Program-made: the position numbers and the translations under genes
Notes under the pieces: model-generated
Seen by the model: only the letters and a program-made list of their open reading frames with translations
Told to the model about the DNA's origin: nothing
Databases searched by the model: none
Shown: positions 36,110 through 43,707 of the stretch, piece by piece
Layout: each line of letters opens with the position of its first letter
Position numbering within the stretch: the stretch's first letter is position 1
Assembly: GCA_002401695.1 (NCBI GenBank)
Contig: NVTV01000003.1
Span: 372,001 to 436,000, forward strand
Length of the DNA: 64,000 nt
Source: Alphaproteobacteria bacterium
GTDB taxonomy: Bacteria > Pseudomonadota > Alphaproteobacteria > Micavibrionales > Micavibrionaceae
Reading direction: 5' to 3'

Positions 36110-36898
36110 ATGTATAAACAACGTCATGCCTATATTCCAAACATCGTTCTGATTACTGGTGCGACGGGTGACTTCGGTAAAGCCTTTGCGCATCGTTTTG
36201 CGGCGCTTGGGTCTAAATTGGTGCTGGTTGGGCGTAATGCGGAGAAGTTGAGTGCTTTGTCTGATGTTTTGCGCACAGATCATAAAGCGCAAACATATGG
36301 GTGCGCGTTTGATATACAGGATAAGGCGGCAATGGTGGCGGCGCTTGACGATATTCCTGCCGAATTTCAAGATATTAATTTGCTGATTAATAATGCTGGC
36401 CTTGCGTTGGGGCTGGAGCCTGCACAGGAATGCGATCTTGAGGATTGGGAAACCATGATTGCGGTTAATAACACGGCGCTGGTACGTATGACGCGCTTGA
36501 TTATTGGCGGCATGGTAGAGCGTAAGTGCGGTCATATCATTAATATCGGTTCGACTGCGGGGAATTATCCGTATCCTGGCGGGAATGTTTATTGTGCGAC
36601 CAAGGCCTTTGTGAAGCAGTTTTCCTTGTCTTTGCGCGGTGATTTGCAAGGTACGAATGTGCGTGTAACTAATATTGAGCCCGGCGCAATCGAGACCCAA
36701 TTTTCTAAAGTGCGTTTTAAAGGCGATGATGCGCGCGCGAATGCGGTTTATGCGAATACGAATAATATGTGCGCGGCGGATATCGCCGAAGCCATCGTGT
36801 GGAGCGCGACTTTGCCCCCTTATTTCAATGTGAATCGCATGGAAATTATGCCAACAGTGCAATCTTTTGCGCCAAATCCTATAGAACGCTTTGATTAA
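36110..36898 (+). CDS. SDR oxidoreductase, YdfG-like
   Basis: A classical SDR of 262 residues. The cofactor loop is ITGATGDFGKAFAHRFA (about residues 15-31), with VGRNAEKL next, suggesting NADP use; NNAGLALGLEPAQE follows. The catalytic Ser and Tyr-x-x-x-Lys are in NIGSTAGNYPYPGGNVYCATKAFV. NNAGLALGLEPA and the C-terminal layout resemble YdfG, the 3-hydroxy acid dehydrogenase/malonic semialdehyde reductase. Its presence between the CoxF-like gene and ctaG is unusual, since those two are normally adjacent. It begins three bases after the CoxF-like stop. Confidence 0.9.
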   Translation: MYKQRHAYIPNIVLITGATGDFGKAFAHRFAALGSKLVLVGRNAEKLSALSDVLRTDHKAQTYGCAFDIQDKAAMVAALDDIPAEFQDINLLINNAGLALGLEPAQECDLEDWETMIAVNNTALVRMTRLIIGGMVERKCGHIINIGSTAGNYPYPGGNVYCATKAFVKQFSLSLRGDLQGTNVRVTNIEPGAIETQFSKVRFKGDDARANAVYANTNNMCAADIAEAIVWSATLPPYFNVNRMEIMPTVQSFAPNPIERFD

Positions 36899-36953
36899 AT
36901 TGAAAATATGCTGTACTGTGTATAAGTTGTTTTATTACTTTCGGAGTTTTTCG

Positions 36954-37544
36954 ATGAAATTTTATACTCGTGTTGCTTTTCTTTTCGTGGCTTTTGCCGC
37001 GTTTCCCCTTTCTTTTTCATATGCTGATGATGCGGAGAAACCCGCAAAGGAGCTGACGATTGAGGAAATAAAAGCGTTGATTGCTAGCTTGCCGACGGCA
37101 GGTGATGTTGTTAAAGGGGCTGTTTCACCAAAGGCGCAGGGATTTTATGATATCTATGGTCGTCAGGTTGCTTTCAGAGAGAGTGCGCAGGAATTACGTG
37201 CATCTTTGGATGTGCGTCGTGATAATTTTGAAGCGCCGCGTGTGAAGGCAATTGATGGATATCGTGACACTGTTATACAGGTTTATAAGGCAGAGAGTGC
37301 CACGGCTCAAGACGATCAGGGGGACGAGGAATCTGCGGTAAAGAAAGATGAAGACGACGACAGCGTAACGATTTCTGTAGAAGATTCTGATGAGAAAGTT
37401 GCCTCTAGTGATGATATGCAAGAGGAAGAGGAGCCGGGCTTGATGGAAAAGCCGATTCCATCTGACAGTGATGAAGAAGGTCTGCCAAAGAAAAAGGTCG
37501 TGATGCCTGATGATGCACCTGAATTTGATCCGGCTAACTTGTAA
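36954..37544 (+). CDS. Secreted protein with acidic disordered tail, unknown function
   Basis: A 196-residue exported protein. The signal peptide is about residues 1-23 (FLFVAFAAFPLSFSYA). The first part of the mature protein, about 24-100, is predicted helical (LTIEEIKALIASLPTAG, QGFYDIYGRQVAFRE). From about 100 on it is strongly acidic and low in complexity, with many Asp/Glu/Ser and few hydrophobics, and probably disordered or ion-binding. ATG 36954 follows TCGGAG; a longer in-frame start at 36891 would destroy the signal peptide. It lies inside the oxidase cluster. No family recognised. Confidence 0.75.
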   Translation: MKFYTRVAFLFVAFAAFPLSFSYADDAEKPAKELTIEEIKALIASLPTAGDVVKGAVSPKAQGFYDIYGRQVAFRESAQELRASLDVRRDNFEAPRVKAIDGYRDTVIQVYKAESATAQDDQGDEESAVKKDEDDDSVTISVEDSDEKVASSDDMQEEEEPGLMEKPIPSDSDEEGLPKKKVVMPDDAPEFDPANL

Positions 37545-37572
37545 GCTCACTCATGATATATAAGAATATGTG

Positions 37573-37600
37573 CAGTCCGTGTTAAGCGGGCTGTTTTTTT
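37573..37600 (+). terminator. Intrinsic terminator after the acidic secreted protein gene
   Basis: A seven-base-pair stem (CAGTCCG/CGGGCTG, one G-U pair) with a seven-base loop is followed by seven T's, about 28 bases after the stop and 44 bases before ctaG. ctaG therefore probably has its own promoter. Confidence 0.75.
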
Positions 37601-37643
37601 ATGCGGGTTTTATTTCTTTCGGGAAAGGCGTATAAGTTTTCCT

Positions 37644-38279
37644 ATGAGCGAAGAAGACATTAAACAATCAAAGCCCCTTCAAGATATAAACGGCGCACCG
37701 CCGGATTTGGCACAAAAAAATGTGCGGACGATATCGACTGTATTGCTGGTTGTGTGCGCGATGGTGGGGTTGTCCTTTGCGTCTGTGCCTTTATATAACA
37801 TATTTTGCCGTGTAACAGGGTGGAGTGGTACAACGCAAATATCTAAGGCTTTTCCCGCCTCTGAGGAAATTATTGATCGCGAAATTACGGTGCGTTTTGA
37901 CAGTAATACAGCGCGGGATTTGCCGTGGAATTTTCGACCTGAAAAATTATCTATTACGGTGAAATTGGGGGAGCGGGGTTTTGCGAACTTTATTGCTGTG
38001 AACCGTGCGCAAACGCCAACTGCGGGAACGGCGACATTTAATGTAACACCGCTGAAGGCCGGTAAGTATTTTCACAAGATACAGTGTTTTTGTTTTGATG
38101 AGCAAATCTTGCAGCCAAACCAAAAGGTAAATATGCCTGTATTATTTTACGTTGATCCGAAATTAAATGATGATCGAAATATGGGTGATGTGACAACCAT
38201 TACGCTATCTTACAGTTTTTTCAAGACAGACTCAGAAAGTCTGGAGCAAGCGTTTGAAGACTTTTATGAGGCGGAATAA
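37644..38279 (+). CDS. ctaG: Cytochrome c oxidase copper-delivery protein CtaG/Cox11
   Basis: CtaG inserts copper into the CuB site of subunit I. The 211-residue protein has a cytoplasmic head of about 28 residues, one membrane helix (VLLVVCAMVGLSFASVPLY, about 33-51) with VPLYNIFCRVTGWSG, where the Cys is a conserved residue, and a periplasmic immunoglobulin-like domain. The copper-binding motif is IQCFCFDEQ near residue 150. The length is normal. It is separated from coxC by an opposite-strand unknown gene, another interruption of the usual order. Confidence 0.95.
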   Translation: MSEEDIKQSKPLQDINGAPPDLAQKNVRTISTVLLVVCAMVGLSFASVPLYNIFCRVTGWSGTTQISKAFPASEEIIDREITVRFDSNTARDLPWNFRPEKLSITVKLGERGFANFIAVNRAQTPTAGTATFNVTPLKAGKYFHKIQCFCFDEQILQPNQKVNMPVLFYVDPKLNDDRNMGDVTTITLSYSFFKTDSESLEQAFEDFYEAE

Positions 38280-38293
38280 TATGCGCGGTGTGA

Positions 38294-38797
38294 TTATATA
38301 TCAGGACCATCGCTTATTTTTTGCCTGAATGTGTTTTTGACGGTTTCAAGGTCATCTTTGCGTAGAAAAATTTGTAATCCGTTAGCCCATGCTGGTTTGT
38401 CTGCTATGAATTCTTTGAGCGTTGTGCCTTTTTCCAGCCCACCTGTTTCGATCTTTAGGGCTAACAGATCCTCTACTTGTGATCTTTGAGCAGAAACGGC
38501 GAAACCAAACTCTCCATCATTGAAGTCTAGGTCTGAAAAGCTCGTTCCATGAGGCGGAGCACCTTTGCTGAAATCATCGGAGACTCTTAGGTTTGCCAGC
38601 TTTATATGCGCTGCATCTTCGATGAGTTTGAAAAGATCCTGTGTTTGTTGAACATCATGTTCTTCGCTGTCTGTGAAGGGGAGGGCAACATCGTGTTGGG
38701 ATATGTATGTCATATCTTGGGAGATTTCTTTTGTTTGCTTTAGGAAATGCTCCATTAAGCCGATTTCATACTTTGTTATACTCATTCTTGACCCCAT
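38294..38797 (-). CDS. Soluble protein of unknown function inside the oxidase cluster
   Basis: A 167-residue soluble protein on the opposite strand between ctaG and coxC. It has a helical N-terminal part (YEIGLMEHFLKQTKEIS), an Asp/Phe-rich central section (FSDLDFNDGEFGFAVSAQ) and a C-terminal helical part (RKDDLETVKNTFRQ). No signal peptide or membrane helix. The start is either ATG 38797 or ATG 38785 (MSITKYEI). A perfect 10-base inverted repeat begins four bases upstream of the first, suggesting regulation. I do not recognise the family and see no relation to the paralogue pair at 34 kb. Confidence 0.65.
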   Translation of the reverse strand: MGSRMSITKYEIGLMEHFLKQTKEISQDMTYISQHDVALPFTDSEEHDVQQTQDLFKLIEDAAHIKLANLRVSDDFSKGAPPHGTSFSDLDFNDGEFGFAVSAQRSQVEDLLALKIETGGLEKGTTLKEFIADKPAWANGLQIFLRKDDLETVKNTFRQKISDGPDI

Positions 38798-38800
38798 ATA

Positions 38801-38838
38801 TATTACGTACCTTGAAAAACGTTAGATTGTACGTAATA
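38801..38838. promoter_or_regulatory. Perfect 10-base inverted repeat, candidate operator
   Basis: TATTACGTAC at 38801-38810 and GTACGTAATA at 38829-38838 are exact reverse complements with 18 bases between them. Each arm itself contains the palindrome TACGTA. The spacing of about 28 bases centre to centre and the position between the divergent unknown gene and coxC suggest a two-site operator for a dimeric regulator; a hairpin is also possible. Confidence 0.5.
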
Positions 38839-38907
38839 CTGTTGTATCTTTTCTATAAAGACGAGTATATATGAACTGTTATTTTTCCTGCAACAAAAAG
38901 TTATATT

Positions 38908-39795
38908 ATGGCTGAAAATATAGAATATACGACAACTGGCAAACCGCATCCATATCATATTGTTGAGCCCAGTATCTGGCCTTTGGCGTCTGCATCTGCG
39001 GGCGGGTTATTTGCCGTTGGAATGGTGATGTATATGCATGATGTTCATTTGTTTGCTGACCTTGCGAATGGGAATGCGGGTATTGCGGTTGGTTTAAGCG
39101 GTGTGTACGCGGGTATTCTTGCGATTTTATGTGTGATGTTTGGATGGTGGAAAGACATTATCCATGAGTCTGTTGTTGAAAAAGCGCATACTCCGGTTGC
39201 GGCGGTTGGCTTTCGTTACGGCATGTCTTTGTTTATTGCCTCGGAGGTTATGTTCTTTGTGGCCTTTTTCTGGGCTTATTTTAATGCGGCGTTTTTCCCG
39301 ACAGAGCAAATAGGTTTTCTTTGGCCGCCTGCAAATATTCATACGATTGATCCCTTGGATTTGCCGTTGATGATGACAATGATTTTGTTGTTATCGGGTT
39401 GTACTGTGACATGGGCGCATCATGCGATTTTAGAAGGAAAAAATGATCAAATGACCAAGGCGCTGGCAATGTCGGTTTTCCTCGGAACATTTTTCCTTGG
39501 TTTTCAGGTTTATGAATATGCACATTCTCACTTTTCGTTTACGGATGGTATTTATGCCTCGACGTTTTATATGGCAACAGGTTTTCATGGCTTCCATGTG
39601 TTTGTCGGAACGGTTTTCTTGTTTGTATGCTGGGCGCGTGCGAAAAAGATGCATTTCTCACCGAAGAAGCATTTTGGATTTGAGGCTGCGGCATGGTATT
39701 GGCATTTTGTTGATGTTGTGTGGTTGTTCCTGTTCCTTGCAATTTATTTCTGGGGTACAGAGTTTGGTATGAATTTAACACCGCCTGCGCTGTAG
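38908..39795 (+). CDS. coxC: Cytochrome c oxidase subunit III
   Basis: A seven-helix membrane subunit of 295 residues that stabilises the oxidase. Family signatures are the opening HPYHIVEPSIWPL, WWKDIIHESVVEKAHTP, RYGMSLFIASEVMFFVAFFW, HHAILEG, ATGFHGFHVFVGTVFL, and the ending FEAAAWYWHFVDVVWLFLF. It starts at ATG 38908 with a weak ribosome site. The DUF983 and SURF1 genes follow closely, forming the last block of the oxidase cluster. Confidence 0.96.
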   Translation: MAENIEYTTTGKPHPYHIVEPSIWPLASASAGGLFAVGMVMYMHDVHLFADLANGNAGIAVGLSGVYAGILAILCVMFGWWKDIIHESVVEKAHTPVAAVGFRYGMSLFIASEVMFFVAFFWAYFNAAFFPTEQIGFLWPPANIHTIDPLDLPLMMTMILLLSGCTVTWAHHAILEGKNDQMTKALAMSVFLGTFFLGFQVYEYAHSHFSFTDGIYASTFYMATGFHGFHVFVGTVFLFVCWARAKKMHFSPKKHFGFEAAAWYWHFVDVVWLFLFLAIYFWGTEFGMNLTPPAL

Positions 39796-39804
39796 GTTCT
39801 TGTT

Positions 39805-40161
39805 GTGTCTAACCTTGGTATGTTCAGGCAAGCACTCTCCTGTAAATGCCCGCGTTGCCATGATGGCGCGCTTTACAGGGAAGGCTATAGCATAGAATTA
39901 AATGATACATGCGCGGTTTGTGATCTGGATTTCACAAAAAATGATAGCGCGGATGGCCCTGCTGTTTTCCTTATATTCATATTGGGTGGTTCGCTCGTTC
40001 CGCTGGCCTTGATTTTTGATGCTTACGTGTCGCCGCCTTTATGGGTGCATGCGATTTTATGGACGGTGGTTGCGTTGAGTGTCACCATCGGCACGTTAAA
40101 GCCGCTTAAATCCTTTATCATTGCCCTTCAATTTAAACATAGACCGGGAGATTGGAAGTGA
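39805..40161 (+). CDS. DUF983 membrane protein with zinc-ribbon-like cysteines
   Basis: A 118-residue DUF983 protein, commonly found next to SURF1 in alphaproteobacterial oxidase clusters. It has a cytoplasmic N-terminal module with two cysteine pairs, CKCPRCHDG and CAVCDLDF, likely to bind metal, then two membrane helices (about 55-75 and 80-100). The role is unknown, but context points to oxidase assembly. It starts with GTG at 39805, nine bases after coxC stops. Its stop overlaps the SURF1 start (GTGA). Confidence 0.88.
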   Translation: MSNLGMFRQALSCKCPRCHDGALYREGYSIELNDTCAVCDLDFTKNDSADGPAVFLIFILGGSLVPLALIFDAYVSPPLWVHAILWTVVALSVTIGTLKPLKSFIIALQFKHRPGDWK

Positions 40162-40874
40162 AGTTGCCGTTTTGGGGGACAGTCCTGACGATCATAGGTG
40201 TTGTGATCTTGTGTACGCTTGGCACGTGGCAGTTGCAACGTCTGCAATGGAAGGCCGATGTGCTTGATGCTATTGAGGCAGAGTATGCCATTAACGCATC
40301 TGAGAACCTGTTACCGCAGGCGATGTTGTTCGGAGATGTGGATTTTAAACGCGGTTATGTCGAGGGCACGTATCTGCATGATAAGGAAGTGCTGCTTCAG
40401 CCGCGCATGCATGATGGGGATGTCGGGTATCATGTTTTGACACCTCTGCGTTTATCCGGCGCGCAGGATATCGTTATTTTGGTTAATCGCGGTTGGGCGC
40501 CCTTCGATTGGGATGTTTTAGAGGGTGATGAGGTGCGAAAGCCCAAAGGCGTTCTTAAAGTGACGGGTATGTTGCGTCCTGCCCCACGTGTGAGTTCGTT
40601 TGTTCCTGAAAATATACCGGAACAAACTATGTGGTATCGCATCGACCTTGAGGAAATTGCGACGGTGCGGAGGTTTAAGGTTTTTGCGTCCAATATGCTC
40701 TATGTCGAAACCGAGGGTGAGGGCGAGGCAGGGTATCCTATTGCTGCTGCAACGCGGATTAGCCCCAATAATAACCACGCGCAATATGCGTTTTTCTGGT
40801 TTGCAATGGCGGTGGCGATGGTGGGTATCTATATCCTGCGTTTTATCGCCCCGCAGATGACGTGTAAAACATAA
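40158..40874 (+). CDS. SURF1-family cytochrome oxidase assembly protein
   Basis: SURF1 (Shy1) helps haem A insertion into subunit I. The 238-residue protein has an N-terminal helix (LPFWGTVLTIIGVVILCTLGTWQLQRLQWK, with the GTWQLQRLQWK signature right after it), a periplasmic domain with GYHVLTPL and VNRGWAPFD, and a C-terminal helix preceded by the NNHAQYAFFWFAMA signature. GTG 40158 is chosen: GGGAG lies 8 bases upstream and the codon overlaps the DUF983 stop. It is the last gene of the oxidase cluster. Confidence 0.93.
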   Translation: MKLPFWGTVLTIIGVVILCTLGTWQLQRLQWKADVLDAIEAEYAINASENLLPQAMLFGDVDFKRGYVEGTYLHDKEVLLQPRMHDGDVGYHVLTPLRLSGAQDIVILVNRGWAPFDWDVLEGDEVRKPKGVLKVTGMLRPAPRVSSFVPENIPEQTMWYRIDLEEIATVRRFKVFASNMLYVETEGEGEAGYPIAAATRISPNNNHAQYAFFWFAMAVAMVGIYILRFIAPQMTCKT

Positions 40875-40994
40875 TGTTATAGTTTTGTGGATGAAACGGG
40901 TTGAGGTGCATTTTCAATTATACCTGATCGAAGGCTTTCGATAGGATTATGCTATGTGCATACTCTCTTTAAGTCTTACAGTTGGATTGTAATT

Positions 40995-41516
40995 ATGTTT
41001 AGAAAATTTTTCGTATTTTCCCTTTTAACATTAAGTGCCACGGTGCTTATTTCTGCTGCGTCTCACGCGGCGACGCCTAAGCAAATCGGTAAGTATGGTG
41101 ACTGGACATCTTACACGTTATCGGAACGTGGTAGTAAGGTGTGCTATATGGTGAGTAAGCCAGTTAAAACAAAGGGTAAGTATACAAATCGCGGTGAAAT
41201 TTTTGCGTTGATTACGCATCGCCCATCCGAAAGCACGCGCGACGTGTTCAGCTATATTACCGGATATACGTATAAATCAGGCAGTGATGCAACGGTTACA
41301 ATCGATGGAAAACGCCATATTTTGTTTACGCAAGATGATACGGCGTGGGCACCGGATGCAAGCGCGGATGCAAAGCTGGCCAAGGCTATACAGACAGGTT
41401 CTAAAATGATTGTGCAAGGCACGTCATCGCGTGGAACATTGACTGTGGACACATACAGTCTGAAAGGTTCGGGCGCGGCGTATAAGGCAATTTCTAATGC
41501 ATGTGGCGTTCGTTAA
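40995..41516 (+). CDS. Secreted IalB-family protein
   Basis: A 173-residue exported protein of the invasion-associated locus B family, named for Bartonella IalB but widespread in non-pathogenic alphaproteobacteria. The signal peptide is about residues 1-25 (VFSLLTLSATVLISAASHA). The mature part begins with the typical KYGDWTSYTL and KVCYMVSKP, which hold one conserved cysteine, and ends with a second cysteine in SNACGVR; the two could form a disulfide. A second in-frame start at 40956 would extend the signal region. The exact role is unknown. Confidence 0.88.
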   Translation: MFRKFFVFSLLTLSATVLISAASHAATPKQIGKYGDWTSYTLSERGSKVCYMVSKPVKTKGKYTNRGEIFALITHRPSESTRDVFSYITGYTYKSGSDATVTIDGKRHILFTQDDTAWAPDASADAKLAKAIQTGSKMIVQGTSSRGTLTVDTYSLKGSGAAYKAISNACGVR

Positions 41517-41793
41517 TTGACCGTTTCTTGTTGTGTATAGGTTGCGTCATTGCCTTTGATGAAGGTTTTTACTGTGTTTTATCTGGTATAATATGTCCTG
41601 AGGGGCAATGTTTTTTGCTGTAAGTCGCTGTTTTTTTATAAAAAATGGGGGTTTTTGTCGAGAATGCTTGGAATAAATGTAGCACTATGATAACTAATTC
41701 TAAATATTTGTTAGATAAAATAGACAATGGAGGTTTCTGTGGTGGAAATGTTGTCCATTTAATCCGTTCTATCTGGTACGCTGGAGTAAGACT
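41517..41793. other. Intergenic region upstream of the M23 peptidase gene
   Basis: 277 bases, AT-rich, with runs of T (41633-41639) and no open frame with a convincing ribosome site. A short minus-strand frame is present but has no homology I recognise. Probably the promoter region of the peptidase gene; I cannot define the elements. Confidence 0.4.
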
Positions 41794-43350
41794 GTGCACT
41801 TAATGTCTGTTTTAAATCAAAGGATCGCCCCTTACCGCTTTATTCGGTTGCGTCGTCGTCATCTTTTCACGAGGTCGAATCGTTTGCGTTTGCGTTATGT
41901 CGTTGGTTTGGTCGCGATTACCTCTTTGACATTGACTGGTTTTCTTGGGTCAATGGGCAGCTCTGTTGCTTTCGCGCCGGGGTATTCTGAGTTTGCGCGT
42001 GTGGATATGTCCTCACCGAAATCTGCTGTTATTTTGGCGTCTGTTTCTGCTGATTATGACTTAGAAGCAGATATCGCACAGGATGTTGAGCAAGAGAATG
42101 CGGGTGAAACGGTTGCTCCTTTATTGTACGCTTTAGAGAGCGATGATGCTTTTGAAGAAAATTATCCGGTAGAGACTCCTTCGGTGGCTGCGGCTATGGG
42201 GCCTATTCAGCTTAAAGACATGGCGGCGCGCGAAGATGTTATTGAAATTGGCGCGGGTGATACGATTGGTGGTGCGTTGCAGGTCGCAGGCGTTAGCGGT
42301 GCGGCTGCGTATCGCGTTGTTAAGGCGATGGGTAAGCATTATGATCCTCGTTCTATCAAGCCGGGTCAGGCTATTTCCTTACGTATGGAGCCTTCTGCAA
42401 ACGGTATGGAACTTGCGACTTTAAGCATGAAGATTAATGCAACCACGGAAATTGTGATTGCACGCGATACACAGGGGCGTTTTGTTGCGGTTCTGGATAA
42501 AAAGCAAGTTATTCTGCATACCAAGGCGGCTAAGGCGCAGATTGAAACATCACTTTATGGCTCTGCTGCGCGCGCTGGTATTCCTGCTTCTATTGTTGCG
42601 GAAATTATCAAAATATATTCATACGATGTGGATTTTCAACGTGATATTCGTCGCGGTGACCGAATTGAGGCTTTGTATGAAACATATGAGACTGAGGATG
42701 GTGATTTTGCGCGCTATGGCCATGTTCTCTATGCAAACTTGACGGTGGGTGGTAAAAAGATACCGGTTTATCGTTACGAGTCTGGAAGTGGCATTGTGGA
42801 TTATTATCGTGAAAACGGCACAAGCCTGAAACGTATTTTGATGCAAACGCCGATTGATGGTGCGCGGATGTCATCGGGTTTCGGGATGCGTCATCACCCG
42901 GTTCTCGGGTATAATAAAATGCATAAAGGTGTTGATTTTGCCGCGCCTCGTGGTACGCCGATTTATGCGGCAGGTAATGGTGTTATTGAGAAAGCTGGGC
43001 GTAATGGGGGGTATGGGAATTATATTCGTATCCGCCATAATAATAATTTGAAAACGGCCTATGCGCATATGCGTAGATTTGCCAAGGGGATGTCTTCGGG
43101 TAAACGTGTGAAGCAGGGGCAGATCATTGGGTATGTTGGAACAACGGGGCGTTCTACGGGGCCGCATTTGCATTTTGAAGTTTTGAGAAATGGTAAGCAG
43201 GTTAATCCAAAGAGTATAAAATCGTCTGCCGGTGAAAAGTTGGCTGGAAAATCGTTGAAGCATTTCAAGAAAGAAATTTTGTTAATTAAGCAAAAATATG
43301 CCAAGATTTCCAGCGATTTGAAATTTGCTAAAAATGAGCGCTCAGACTAG
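41794..43350 (+). CDS. M23-family cell-wall metallopeptidase
   Basis: A 518-residue membrane-anchored peptidoglycan endopeptidase-type protein. A basic head (residues 1-35) precedes one helix at about 38-58 (YVVGLVAITSLTLTGFLGSMG). The periplasmic part has a LysM/OapA-like segment (IGAGDTIGGALQVAGV, about 149-165) and a C-terminal lysostaphin-like domain. Zinc ligands are in MRHHPVLGYNKMHKGVDFAAP (His and Asp) and the HxH of GPHLHFEVLRNG. The complete zinc triad suggests an active enzyme. The start is GTG 41794 or ATG 41803. It resembles the M23 proteins that cut D-Ala-mDAP cross-links during growth. Confidence 0.93.
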   Translation: MHLMSVLNQRIAPYRFIRLRRRHLFTRSNRLRLRYVVGLVAITSLTLTGFLGSMGSSVAFAPGYSEFARVDMSSPKSAVILASVSADYDLEADIAQDVEQENAGETVAPLLYALESDDAFEENYPVETPSVAAAMGPIQLKDMAAREDVIEIGAGDTIGGALQVAGVSGAAAYRVVKAMGKHYDPRSIKPGQAISLRMEPSANGMELATLSMKINATTEIVIARDTQGRFVAVLDKKQVILHTKAAKAQIETSLYGSAARAGIPASIVAEIIKIYSYDVDFQRDIRRGDRIEALYETYETEDGDFARYGHVLYANLTVGGKKIPVYRYESGSGIVDYYRENGTSLKRILMQTPIDGARMSSGFGMRHHPVLGYNKMHKGVDFAAPRGTPIYAAGNGVIEKAGRNGGYGNYIRIRHNNNLKTAYAHMRRFAKGMSSGKRVKQGQIIGYVGTTGRSTGPHLHFEVLRNGKQVNPKSIKSSAGEKLAGKSLKHFKKEILLIKQKYAKISSDLKFAKNERSD

Positions 43351-43707
43351 GTTCTGCCCGTATTTTTTCTAATATCCCCCCCCCTGTATTATTGGAAGAT
43401 TTCGTAAACATACAATTCGTTGTGTATTTGTTGTGTGTACGTGTTTCTAAGGCGATTATCTCTGCTGAAAAGGGTGGGCACATAACTTTTCTGATAAGAA
43501 GTTCGTTTTAGCATTGAGAATTTTATTACAACTGTGTAGAGTGTCAGAGGTTTTATATGCCTGCGGCTTTACGTTTAGTTTGTAAAGTTTAAAAAGTTCC
43601 GTCGAGCTGCAAGCATTAAATAGTTAATTTATGCGCAATTGCGCCGCTCCTTTATGTCTGTTTTGACATGATTGAGCAGGCTGCCGTATGCGAGAATGGA
43701 GAATATA
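43351..43707 (+). promoter_or_regulatory. 357-base leader region of rne
   Basis: No gene is visible. The region begins with a run of nine C's (43376-43384) soon after the peptidase stop. RNase E genes are often autoregulated through a long structured 5' untranslated region; the length here would allow that, but I cannot show it. GGAG lies eight bases before the rne ATG. Confidence 0.4.

Noticed and set aside
35879-36862. Long minus-strand open frame (about 327 codons) antisense to the CoxF-like and SDR genes
   Set aside because: Composition is His/Arg/Ile-rich and without recognisable motifs; the plus strand encodes a clear SDR with full catalytic motifs.
41569-41799. Minus-strand 76-codon frame in the gap before the M23 gene
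   Set aside because: No ribosome site, no recognised motif, and it covers the likely promoter of the peptidase.
43376-43384. C9 tract as a phase-variable switch of rne
   Set aside because: It is outside coding sequence and rne is essential in most bacteria; kept only as a minor oddity.
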